Source of the DNA: a virus
Length of the DNA stretch: 43,471 nucleotides
IMG/VR virus record: IMGVR_UViG_3300043465_000140
Coordinates: 1-43,471 of that record
Direction: 5' to 3' (one strand)
The notes under the pieces are model-generated. The model was given only the letters and a program-made list of their open reading frames with translations. It was not told the DNA's origin and ran no database searches. Positions 6,837 to 14,873 of the stretch are shown piece by piece (position 1 is the first letter of the stretch; every line of letters starts with the position of its first letter). The position numbers and the translations under genes are program-made.

Positions 6837-7179
6837 CAAAATTGAACACAGTAAAAGGGCATTGATTGAAGCCATGGAGGCTTCCTTGGGTGTGGTGACC
6901 ACCGCCTGCAAAAAGGTTGGCATCAGTCGAACTACTTTTTACGATTACTACAAAACGGACGAATCGTTCAAAAAGCACATTGATGAAATTGATTCAGTTG
7001 CCCTGGACTTTGCGGAAAGCCAACTGCATGCGCAAATAATGAAAGGCAACACGGCAGCGACTATCTTTTACTTGAAGACAAAGGGCAAGAAGCGTGGATA
7101 TATAGAGAGGACTGAACTGGACGTGTCTGGCTACAAACAATTTGAGGTAGAGGTAGTTGACACGGATCCGAACGAATAA
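6829..7179 (+). CDS. Terminase small subunit (HTH type)
   Basis: A 116-residue protein starting at ATG 6829 (MSNKIEHSKRALIEAME), 8 bases before the stop of the TET gene. It has a helix-turn-helix (GVVTTACKKVGISRTTFYDY) followed by a helical region QLHAQIMKGNTAATIFYLK, the layout seen in many Bacteroidota phage small terminases. It would bind the packaging site on phage DNA. The large subunit overlaps it by 23 bases. The unit B small terminase at 38197 is a different family. Confidence 0.85.
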   Translation: MSNKIEHSKRALIEAMEASLGVVTTACKKVGISRTTFYDYYKTDESFKKHIDEIDSVALDFAESQLHAQIMKGNTAATIFYLKTKGKKRGYIERTELDVSGYKQFEVEVVDTDPNE

Positions 7180-8314
7180 GGTCTTCAAGCACCTGCTCAA
7201 GAGCGACAAGCGCATCACAGTTGAGCAAGGGGGAACTCGGAGCGGGAAGACGTACAACATCCTGCTCTGGGTTATTTTCCATTACTGCGCTACCAACACG
7301 GGCAAGGTGGTGACCATCTGCCGTAAGACCTTCCCTTCCCTGCGTGCGTCCGTGATGCGGGACTTCTTGGAGATCCTGCGGGCGCATGACTTATACCGAG
7401 AGGAGAACCACAACATGAGCAGCCACGAGTACCACCTCAATGGCAACATGATTGAGTTCATCTCCCTTGACCAACCGCAAAAGATACGGGGACGCAAGCG
7501 CAACATGCTATACATCAATGAGGCCAACGAGTTGTTTTACGAGGATTGGCAGCAGCTCATCTTCCGAACGGATGGCAAGATCGTATTGGACTACAATCCC
7601 TCCGACACGTTTCACTGGATCTACGACCGAGTAATCCCACGAGAGGACTGCGACTTCTACCAAACCACGTACCTAGACAATCCCTTCCTGGATCAAATCA
7701 TAGTAGAGGAGATTGAACGCCTGCGTGATACCGATGAGGACTACTGGCGGGTATATGGATTGGGAGAACGGGGAAGCAACCGTGCTGCCATCTTCTCATT
7801 CACCACGGGGGAGATCCCCACAGACGCAAAACTATTAGCATATGGAATGGACTTCGGGTACACAAACGACCCCAGCACATTGGTGGGTGTGTACGAGCAC
7901 GGCAACAATCTGTACATGGACGAGTACATATACCAGACGGGAATGACGAACAGGGACATACACAACACCCTTGCCTCGCTTGGATTGGATAGACGTGCCG
8001 AAATCTTTGCGGACAGTGCCGAGCCCAAATCAATTGACGAGCTGCACAAGTTCGGGTGGAACGTGAAGCCCACCTTGAAGGGAGCGGATAGCGTGATGGC
8101 AGGCATCGACCAACTCAAGCGGTTCAAGTTGGTGGTGACACCACGAAGCAAGAACCTAGTCAAAGAATTGCAGAACTACAAATGGGTAGAGGACAAGAAT
8201 GGGAACCTACTCAACAAACCGATTGACGCATTCAACCACGCCATTGACGCTGCCCGCTATGCGGTGTTCAACAAGAAGGCAAACCCTAACTTTGGCAGAT
8301 ATTCACTACGATGA
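7157..8314 (+). CDS. terL: Terminase large subunit
   Basis: A 385-residue motor/nuclease protein. The N-terminal ATPase has Walker A GGTRSGKT (residues 25-32) and Walker B MLYINEAN (117-124). The C-terminal nuclease region has GMDFGYTND, a DSAEPKSIDELHKFGW segment and HAIDAARYAV. Together these drive DNA into the procapsid and cut it. The first codon appears to be TTG 7157, within the small-subunit gene; the unit B homologue also starts with TTG in the same relation. The two proteins are clearly homologous along their length. Confidence 0.95.
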   Translation: MTRIRTNKVFKHLLKSDKRITVEQGGTRSGKTYNILLWVIFHYCATNTGKVVTICRKTFPSLRASVMRDFLEILRAHDLYREENHNMSSHEYHLNGNMIEFISLDQPQKIRGRKRNMLYINEANELFYEDWQQLIFRTDGKIVLDYNPSDTFHWIYDRVIPREDCDFYQTTYLDNPFLDQIIVEEIERLRDTDEDYWRVYGLGERGSNRAAIFSFTTGEIPTDAKLLAYGMDFGYTNDPSTLVGVYEHGNNLYMDEYIYQTGMTNRDIHNTLASLGLDRRAEIFADSAEPKSIDELHKFGWNVKPTLKGADSVMAGIDQLKRFKLVVTPRSKNLVKELQNYKWVEDKNGNLLNKPIDAFNHAIDAARYAVFNKKANPNFGRYSLR

Positions 8315-9234
8315 TATTAGTAATTGGAAACCCAAACGGGGTATTTTACCACCGCCTCCAGGTGCCGTACGAGGACATGCTGATGCGGGGCTACATGGTC
8401 AAGTTCGGAACCATTGAGGATCTGGACAAATTGAAGGAACACGTTTCGTACCTCGTGGTCAACCGAGGCATTGCCTCAAAAGACCATCGGCAGTTCCGTG
8501 CGATGCTGAACGCATACAACATCAAGTTGATTTTGGACATTGACGATTGGTGGAACCTACCCCACAACCACTCCAGCAAGAGCCAGGTGAAGGGAACGCA
8601 CATCATCAACACCATCAAGATCGCAGATCAGTTGCACACGACCAACGGCTACCTGGCAGAGAAGCTGCAAAAGATCAACCCGTACGTGCCTATCTGGATT
8701 CTGCCCAACGCCATTGATCCCAGACGGGAGCAGTGGATGGGAGAGAAGACCCAGAGCGACACGTTACGTGTTGGCTACCTGGGTGCCTTGCATCATGACT
8801 ACGACCTGCAATGGAACGGCATCGACTTATCAGGCCACGAGTCGTGGTCGATTGAATACTACCAACAAGCGATTCACACAAAGCACGCATTTGAGCGAAA
8901 GGACTACACCACGTACGGTGAATTGTATCGGGGTATTGACGTGGCCATCGCACCATTGGCACCTACCGAGTTCAACCGATGCAAGTCCAACCTCAAAGCG
9001 TTGGAGGCAGGGTTCACGAAGACGTGCCTGATAGCGCAGGATATGCACCCATATACGCCATTCCTGAACTCCACCAATTCAATCCTTTGCAAGACGGCAT
9101 ACGATTGGAAAGAAGCCCTGGAAACAATCACCCCAGAGGTGGCACGGGGATTGGCGGAGCAGTTGTACGAGGACGTGCAATTCTTCCATATTGATAATAT
9201 CAACAACACCCGAGAAAAATGCTTCGAAGAATAA
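8311..9234 (+). CDS. Glycosyltransferase, GT-B type (family 4-like)
   Basis: A 307-residue protein resembling GT-B glycosyltransferases (family 4). Features: GVFYHR near the start, LDIDDWWNLP (about residues 72-81), ILPNAIDP, GYLGALHH, and FNRCKSNLKALEAG near the C-terminus, the region that carries the sugar-nucleotide site. The homologue at 36676-37641 lies before the terminase in unit B, whereas this copy lies after it, so the gene has moved. It could glycosylate DNA bases or particle proteins; the sequence does not decide this. It overlaps terL by 4 bases. Confidence 0.8.
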   Translation: MILVIGNPNGVFYHRLQVPYEDMLMRGYMVKFGTIEDLDKLKEHVSYLVVNRGIASKDHRQFRAMLNAYNIKLILDIDDWWNLPHNHSSKSQVKGTHIINTIKIADQLHTTNGYLAEKLQKINPYVPIWILPNAIDPRREQWMGEKTQSDTLRVGYLGALHHDYDLQWNGIDLSGHESWSIEYYQQAIHTKHAFERKDYTTYGELYRGIDVAIAPLAPTEFNRCKSNLKALEAGFTKTCLIAQDMHPYTPFLNSTNSILCKTAYDWKEALETITPEVARGLAEQLYEDVQFFHIDNINNTREKCFEE

Positions 9235-9872
9235 TCGTACCCAACTGCCTGGCCGATATCAAGCTGAAGGACTACCAACGCTTCATTGGTGCCAACCCCA
9301 CCGAGGAGACGGGTGACCAACTAGCACTGTCCATCTTTTGCGGGATTGATGCGGATGAATACCACATGTTCCCCAAGGCGGACTTGGATGACATCAAGAG
9401 CCTACTGACATTCGCCCTATCGGAGAAGCCCCCTTTGCAGCAGACGATTGAGATAGATGGCGTGGAGTACGGATTCCATCCCGATCTGGACAATATCTCC
9501 CTGGGTGAGTTCATTGACTGCCAGGAGTACATGCGAGAGCCAATCAAGAACGCAACCAAGTGGCTGGGGGTATTGTACCGCCCGATCGTCAAGAAGGGCG
9601 CAGGCAGGTACGAGGTAGCCAAGTACGATCCCACCATTCATGACGGAAAGATATTTGAGGACGTGGACATGAGCATCGTGGAGGGGTGCTTAACTTTTTT
9701 TACACGTTTGCAACTCGCATTGCAGATGAGTTCAGTGATGTCTTTGAAGGCGAAGGAGACCCACGGGGGATCAAATCGCAATTCGGAAAGCGATGGGGAT
9801 GGTTTGCAGTTGTCCATCAACTCGCTCAAGGCAATGTACTACATGTTGAAGCCGTCACGGAGTCGCCATTGA
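9219..9872 (+). CDS. Tail-assembly chaperone-like protein, frame 0 product
   Basis: A 217-residue frame-0 product, starting at ATG 9219 inside the end of the previous gene. The homologue at 39656-40321 shares YQRF, YGF-P-L-DISLGEF and VLYRP motifs. At T7 (9695-9701) the ribosome may slip back one base and continue into the frame ending at 9946. The frame-0 tail after the slip site is also conserved between the units (FF-R-L... DGDG... S... L...). Frameshifted chaperone genes are a hallmark of tail assembly (as lambda G/GT). The position right after terminase is unusual, so the function is tentative. Confidence 0.75.
   Translation: MLRRIIVPNCLADIKLKDYQRFIGANPTEETGDQLALSIFCGIDADEYHMFPKADLDDIKSLLTFALSEKPPLQQTIEIDGVEYGFHPDLDNISLGEFIDCQEYMREPIKNATKWLGVLYRPIVKKGAGRYEVAKYDPTIHDGKIFEDVDMSIVEGCLTFFTRLQLALQMSSVMSLKAKETHGGSNRNSESDGDGLQLSINSLKAMYYMLKPSRSRH
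9695..9701 (+). promoter_or_regulatory. -1 programmed frameshift site (T TTT TTT)
   Basis: In frame 0 the codons are ACT TTT TTT ACA. The seven T at 9695-9701 fit the slippery pattern X XXY YYZ, here T TTT TTT. A -1 slip places the ribosome in the frame 9701-9946, which ends in a peptide homologous to the -1 product of unit B. The same run with nine T is at 40128-40136. The position is the same in both proteins (about residue 160). Confidence 0.8.
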
Positions 9873-9946
9873 AGCAATGCCTGATGTGGTTGGCATACGA
9901 GATTGACAAGATCAAGGTGGATGCCGCCCTGCAAAAAGTCAAGTAA
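9701..9946 (+). CDS. -1 frame C-terminal extension of the chaperone-like protein
   Basis: Read only after the -1 slip at 9695-9701, it adds 81 residues to the first 161, giving a product of about 242 residues. The unit B extension (40135-40380) is also 81 residues and homologous: both have QFG-x-RWGW, then FEAVT/VEAVT, and PL/IHQCL/KQCL. About 170 bases (9701-9872) are read in two conserved frames. An independent start (GTG 9686) is possible but the shared slip site and equal length argue for fusion. Confidence 0.8.
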   Translation, partial: YTFATRIADEFSDVFEGEGDPRGIKSQFGKRWGWFAVVHQLAQGNVLHVEAVTESPLKQCLMWLAYEIDKIKVDAALQKVK

Positions 9947-9960
9947 AAGGTTTACTATTC

Positions 9961-10428
9961 ATGAAATACGGATACTATCAGTTGTGCGAGGCCATCCAGA
10001 CGGCAGCGACAAACGCATCATATATCAACACGACCACGTGGGGCAACATCTTTGATGTCGACATGCGCAAGATGACGCTCTTCCCTTTGTGCCATGTGCT
10101 AGTTGGCCAGGCCGAAGTGCAGGAGCGGACGGTGATCTATGACGTGGACATCTTGGTCATGGACGTGGTGGACTACTCCAAGCAAGATCCGAACGTAGAC
10201 CCCTATTCATACGAAGGGGTGGCAATGAAGCAGGACATCTACCACCGTGCCTTGTTCAGTGCGCAGGAGATGATTGCGTCCATGCGCAGGGGTGTTCTAT
10301 ACACGGACGGCTTTCGCCTCGTGAATGACCCTATATGCGAGCCGATTGATGAGGATTTTGAGAACACGTTGTGCGGGTGGAAGATGACCTTGCAGATTGA
10401 GACCCCGAACCCAACCATCATCTGCTGA
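9961..10428 (+). CDS. Structural protein, tail-module (unknown)
   Basis: A 155-residue protein in the tail operon. The homologue at 40377-40844 has the same length; both share G-(N/D)IFDVD, a central region with VDILVMDVVD/ISVMAMDIVD, and end with a tryptophan-rich stretch (GWKMTLQIETPN / GWNLTFDLIVPN) and a final I-x-C. I see no known domain. The spacing suggests a role with the two genes that follow, possibly as a tail completion or terminator protein. It overlaps the next gene by one base. Confidence 0.75.
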   Translation: MKYGYYQLCEAIQTAATNASYINTTTWGNIFDVDMRKMTLFPLCHVLVGQAEVQERTVIYDVDILVMDVVDYSKQDPNVDPYSYEGVAMKQDIYHRALFSAQEMIASMRRGVLYTDGFRLVNDPICEPIDEDFENTLCGWKMTLQIETPNPTIIC

Positions 10429-10958
10429 TGGCAGCGGGAAAGCCCGATCTAAAGAAAGCCGAGAACACCAAGCTAGCACTTGACAAATTCGGCAAGTACC
10501 TCGTGGCGCAGTCACGAGCTAACCTCACTCGCAAAAGACCCCCACACGGAAGGCCAATCAACAACACAAAGACCCTTTACAACTCACTCGCTTACGAAAC
10601 GAAGGTCAACCCCAAGAGCATCGAGTTTGATTTCTTGATGGAGGCCTATGGTGAATGGGTGGACAAGGGTCGCAAGCCAGGCAAGATGCCACCATTCGGG
10701 GCAATCTATGCGTGGGCTGCAAGAAAGAAGGTGCAATTCAAAGACGGCAAAACCAAGAAATTCTTGTCGTATGCTGAAACCGCCCGCTTGGTCATGATTA
10801 AGATCAAAGCAAAAGGCATCCAGCCCACTGACTTCTACACCCGCCCGTTCAACTTGGGCTTCAAGCAACTGCCCGAGGAGCTGCGCCAGGCATACGAGTT
10901 GGACGTGATGCAATTCCTGGACTTTACAATCAACGAACTGAATAAAAAATACAAGTAA
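10428..10958 (+). CDS. HK97 gp10-like tail protein (putative)
   Basis: A 176-residue basic protein. It shows LDKFGKYLVAQSRANLTRK near the N-terminus, a G-E-W-V-D-K-G-R-K-P-G loop and KMPPF, then an aromatic helix. The pattern resembles HK97 gp10-type proteins, which act in joining head and tail or in tail assembly. The homologue at 40844-41362 shares K-MPPPK/FG, FSNPF/YTRPF and the LPKEL/LPEEL segment. It overlaps both neighbours by a base. Confidence 0.65.
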   Translation: MAAGKPDLKKAENTKLALDKFGKYLVAQSRANLTRKRPPHGRPINNTKTLYNSLAYETKVNPKSIEFDFLMEAYGEWVDKGRKPGKMPPFGAIYAWAARKKVQFKDGKTKKFLSYAETARLVMIKIKAKGIQPTDFYTRPFNLGFKQLPEELRQAYELDVMQFLDFTINELNKKYK

Positions 10959-12160
10959 TGGCAATCACAATAGTGCAGCAACCGCCTGCCTACGCATACG
11001 GCAACTCACCGATGGTCTACGGACTGGACTCAACGGCCTATGCATCGGGGGGATTCAAGTACGTAGCAGACGTATTCATTTGGACTGGCAGCATTGCATC
11101 GGTTCCTGGTTCGTATGCCTACCGCCTCATGCGCAGACCTGACCCAGCGTCAGGCAGGTACGGATACTTTGATATTCGCAACCTAGTAGAATCGTTCCTA
11201 TCGGCCACCAACATCCAGCACGATGACCCTGACGGGCAGAACAACACCGCCTCTGTGGTGAACGTGCAGGTGAAGTTTCGGGAATACACTACATCGGGTG
11301 GCATTGGTAGCGTGAGCGCAACATCCTCTTCAATCAGAGCATACGATGGATGGACAGAGATGGCGCAGGGCTTGAATCAAAACGTAGCCACCGACACGGG
11401 TGGTATCCTCACATCCCTGCCATTGTCCCCAGTTGGCATCCCCATCCAAAGCAACCAAGAGATGACGATTGGCGTGATGCTAGGAGCAGGCACTCCGCCT
11501 GATCGCATTCGGGTGACGTACTCCAACGGAACCAGTGCCACTTTGTTATTCAGCACGCTATCAATCACGGGAGGAAACAATTCCAGCAATTGGATGTGGT
11601 TCGTACCCGTGGGCATCGCCAACCTCAATGCATCCGCCATCACCACCAAGCCGTCCTCGGTGAGCGACCTGCAATTCTACACGGTTGACTTCATGGCCAG
11701 CACCACCGTACAAAAGACCTATCGCTTTGAGGTGCAATGTGAACCAAGATACACACCCCTCACCTTGGCCTACCAAAACAAATACGGGGCGTGGGATTAC
11801 CTGCTGGTTCAAAAGAAAAGCGTGGAGAGCATAACATCAGAGCGGGAGACCTACTCCGCCAACGTGATCACACGGCAGTCAGGCACGGCCTCAATCCCTG
11901 CATATGCAGCGCAGAAGCAATACTTCAACACGCAAGCGCAGGAGAAGTTGGTGGTGAACACGGGATTCATTCCAGAGCAAATGAATGAGATGGTCAAGCA
12001 GATGATGGTATCACCCGTCTTGCAACTCGTGGAGGACGAGGTGTCCATGGTATTGACCGACACCCAACTGACGTACAAGACAAGCGTGAACGACTACCTG
12101 ACGCAGTACACCTTCACATTGGAATACGCCAACCCCTTGAAGAATAAAGCATGGCTCTGA
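10958..12160 (+). CDS. Structural protein, tail/baseplate module
   Basis: A 400-residue protein, beta-rich in appearance, with Ser/Thr-rich and Pro-rich segments. The homologue at 41362-42501 (379 aa) shares FEI/YFDIRNLVES-type N-terminal motifs, CEPRYTPL/CEPKYDPV in the middle and a C-terminal pattern LNTG-x-x-x-x, Y-x-K-S-x-N-D. The C-terminus overlaps the next gene by 10 bases. No enzymatic motif is visible, so I suggest a distal tail or baseplate component. Confidence 0.7.
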   Translation: MAITIVQQPPAYAYGNSPMVYGLDSTAYASGGFKYVADVFIWTGSIASVPGSYAYRLMRRPDPASGRYGYFDIRNLVESFLSATNIQHDDPDGQNNTASVVNVQVKFREYTTSGGIGSVSATSSSIRAYDGWTEMAQGLNQNVATDTGGILTSLPLSPVGIPIQSNQEMTIGVMLGAGTPPDRIRVTYSNGTSATLLFSTLSITGGNNSSNWMWFVPVGIANLNASAITTKPSSVSDLQFYTVDFMASTTVQKTYRFEVQCEPRYTPLTLAYQNKYGAWDYLLVQKKSVESITSERETYSANVITRQSGTASIPAYAAQKQYFNTQAQEKLVVNTGFIPEQMNEMVKQMMVSPVLQLVEDEVSMVLTDTQLTYKTSVNDYLTQYTFTLEYANPLKNKAWL

Positions 12161-14721
12161 CAATTCAAACCACAAGCGGGTACCTTGACCTATATGGGGA
12201 TGAGAGCATCTCGTTGGATTACAACGTGGCAGACCTACGGGATCCTGGAGTCGTGTTCAGTCCCATCTCCCAGAACTTCACAATCCCAGCAACAGACGCA
12301 AACAACACCTTTTTCAAGCACTACTATGACGTGGCCATCACGGGCGGGTTCAACGTATATGCCAAGCAGTCGGTGTCCCTATTTGCTGATGGGGTCAATC
12401 TACTAGATGGTTACCTGCAACTGCTGAACGTGTCCATCGTGGATGGGGTGGTAAGTCAGTATGAGGTGCTTATTGCAGGTGAGGTTGGTGCCATTGCTCG
12501 GAGCCTGGGCGAGAAGGAGTTGAGTGAGTTGGGATTGGATGCCTTGAACCACGAGTACAACTGGACAGAGATCTACGATTCGTGGACTACCCCGATTGAC
12601 GGGGCATTGGTGTACGGCATGGTAGACAAGGAAGGCTTCGCTACGGATTCGGTCTTGAAACCACAAAGCCCAACCAAGCCATTGTCCGAGGGTGACTTCT
12701 ACCCGCATATTCTGGTGAAGTACCTAGTCGAGAAGATATTCGCTTCCGTTGGATACACCATCAATCCAAGTGGATTTTGGACATCGGACTACCTGATTGA
12801 TTTGTACATGCTGCTTTGGTCGAAGGATACCTTGGTTCCGAGTGACGTGGCGGTCAATTCCCGCTTGTTCCAGGTAGCAGGATCCGACAAGACAATCGCA
12901 AATGGTAACGCAAGCGCACCAACGCAGTTGACATTTGGGTCAGAGATATATGACAACGGAGGGAACTTTGCTTCAAACGCCTACACGGCCAACGCACCAG
13001 GAACCTATTCATTCAATTTTGAAGGTGATCTGACAACAGCATACGGCTTGCGGGTAGTGACTTACATCAATGGCGTCTATGGGAGCAGCTATTGGGTAAC
13101 GCCAAACACCATCTTCAGCGTGAACTTTAACGTGAACCTGCAATCGGGTGATGTGTTGACTTTGTACGCTGCGCACAATGGTTTGCTTGGAGTGGTTGGA
13201 ACAAAGACCATCCGAGAATATACCTGGACGTGTACAAACGCTCCATCCACGCCAGTCGGTCTTTCGATCAATACCGCAGACTTGATGCCAAAAATCAAGC
13301 AGCGTGACTTCTTGGCGGGGTTTGCAAAGTTGTTCAACTTGGTGATTGTACCCGACACCCCCAACACGTTGAACATATACGACTACCAGAGCTGGATTGC
13401 TGCTGGTACGGTGCAGGATTGGACTACAAAGATTGACATCTCAAAGCCCGTGGTGGTGCAACCAACCACCGAGTTGCAAGGGCGTGCAATCAATTTCAAC
13501 TTTGCAGCAGGCGAGACCATAATTGAAACGGCATTCCGCAATTCATTCGGATACCCACACGGCACCTTGCAGGTGGCAGATACTGGCAACGAGTTTGCGC
13601 AGGGTGATTTCACGGTTGATGTTCCATTCGTATCGTCCATGTTTAACCGCCTCAACAACGCTGCGAATATGGAGATATTGCAGTTGTTCGACCTGGAAGG
13701 AAAGGCGATTGACACGGCACCCCGATTGATGTGGTACCATGGCGTGAAGGGATCAGCGAAATACTACGTGTTTGATCAAGACACCCCTGCGTTGGTGACC
13801 TTGAACACGTACCCAAAATTTGCTATCTACACCCCAGGCTACACCAAGGACATCACACTGACCTTTGGCCAGGCCGTCCTGGATAACTTGGTGCCACCGC
13901 CCTACAATTTGTACACGGAGTTTTGGTCAACGTACGTCACCGAGATCTACGCATCCGATGCCGTGATGGTAACCGCCCAGGCGGTGCTTGAACCAGTTGA
14001 GGTGTATTCCTTACAACTGAACACCCAGGTGTATTTTGATGGGGAATACTGGCGCATCAACAAGATAGCAGGATACGATCCCGACAAGCGCACATGCTCG
14101 ATTGAGTTGTTCCGTGCCTCATTTGCCAATGGCGTGATATGCAACCAGACCCCAACGGCAATGAACTACAACGGCACAGTTGCAGGACTGACCACCCAAA
14201 GCTGCTGCGAGGCCTACGGCTACAAATGGAACGGGGCAACAAGTGCGTGCTATTGGCGCACCACCAAGACCCTGGCTCTATCGGATGAGTTGGATGGCAT
14301 ACGCACAACGGCACTGCTTTCTTTGGAACCCGAACAACCCACGGCCACCCAACCGAACGAGGTGTTCCTTTTGGAATGCGAGTTGACTGAAGAGGGGGTG
14401 AGCAGTGAGGCGGCTACCTTCAAGGTGGACTATGCACGCAGTCCGTTTGCATTCACCGAAGGACAGAACCGTATTTTTGAATTGATTGCAGTGATAGACG
14501 AAACGGGCGCAGCACCACACACGGATAGCCACTACTTCATGGTGCAAAGAGGCGCAACGGAAGACGTAGTCACCGAGATTAGACCAGTTGCGCATGACCA
14601 CAATTTCGGTATAGATCTGGTGATAGTAGATGACCGAGTGGTCGGGGTACTTTGTGAATCACTTAAAAATGCAAACTCATCAAGCACATGGAACGTCAGA
14701 CTGGAAGTGCAACAGATATGA
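12151..14721 (+). CDS. Large tail/baseplate protein (856 aa)
   Basis: The largest product of unit A. The N-terminal 200 residues are homologous to the partial protein at 42498-43471: DESISLDYNV/EEISINLSV, F-x-x-FTIPA/FSVPAS, NNTFFKHYY/NNTIFEHYY, DIVG/AITGG. This pattern resembles distal-tail or baseplate hub proteins. The C-terminal part has Cys-rich NQTPTAMNY and CCEAYGYKW segments. Immunoglobulin-like or carbohydrate-binding segments are possible but not evident. It overlaps the next gene by 34 bases. The exact baseplate role is inference. Confidence 0.7.
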   Translation: MALTIQTTSGYLDLYGDESISLDYNVADLRDPGVVFSPISQNFTIPATDANNTFFKHYYDVAITGGFNVYAKQSVSLFADGVNLLDGYLQLLNVSIVDGVVSQYEVLIAGEVGAIARSLGEKELSELGLDALNHEYNWTEIYDSWTTPIDGALVYGMVDKEGFATDSVLKPQSPTKPLSEGDFYPHILVKYLVEKIFASVGYTINPSGFWTSDYLIDLYMLLWSKDTLVPSDVAVNSRLFQVAGSDKTIANGNASAPTQLTFGSEIYDNGGNFASNAYTANAPGTYSFNFEGDLTTAYGLRVVTYINGVYGSSYWVTPNTIFSVNFNVNLQSGDVLTLYAAHNGLLGVVGTKTIREYTWTCTNAPSTPVGLSINTADLMPKIKQRDFLAGFAKLFNLVIVPDTPNTLNIYDYQSWIAAGTVQDWTTKIDISKPVVVQPTTELQGRAINFNFAAGETIIETAFRNSFGYPHGTLQVADTGNEFAQGDFTVDVPFVSSMFNRLNNAANMEILQLFDLEGKAIDTAPRLMWYHGVKGSAKYYVFDQDTPALVTLNTYPKFAIYTPGYTKDITLTFGQAVLDNLVPPPYNLYTEFWSTYVTEIYASDAVMVTAQAVLEPVEVYSLQLNTQVYFDGEYWRINKIAGYDPDKRTCSIELFRASFANGVICNQTPTAMNYNGTVAGLTTQSCCEAYGYKWNGATSACYWRTTKTLALSDELDGIRTTALLSLEPEQPTATQPNEVFLLECELTEEGVSSEAATFKVDYARSPFAFTEGQNRIFELIAVIDETGAAPHTDSHYFMVQRGATEDVVTEIRPVAHDHNFGIDLVIVDDRVVGVLCESLKNANSSSTWNVRLEVQQI

Positions 14722-14873
14722 TAGACCTCGGTTTTATAGTAGACGCCTTGCGTGCCAACCATTACGGCATGGGCGAGGAGGTTGAAATCGCAAAGGGAAA
14801 ATATCATCTAATCACCGACCTGCGTCAAGCATGGACGCAAATCATACGAGCATGGCAACGGAGAAAACTATAA
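14688..14873 (+). CDS. Small protein before the tape measure gene
   Basis: A 61-residue product from ATG 14688, overlapping the end of the baseplate gene by 34 bases and the tape measure start by 22. It has a mixed charged and hydrophobic sequence (IDLGFIVDALRA, then EVEIAKGKYHLIT) and a basic end. I recognise no family. Its position suggests a tail-assembly helper, which is inference. Confidence 0.55.
   Translation: MERQTGSATDMIDLGFIVDALRANHYGMGEEVEIAKGKYHLITDLRQAWTQIIRAWQRRKL

Noticed and set aside
9686-9946. Separate gene with GTG start at 9686
   Set aside because: The shared slippery run and the equal 81-residue extension in unit B favour a frameshift fusion over an independent start.
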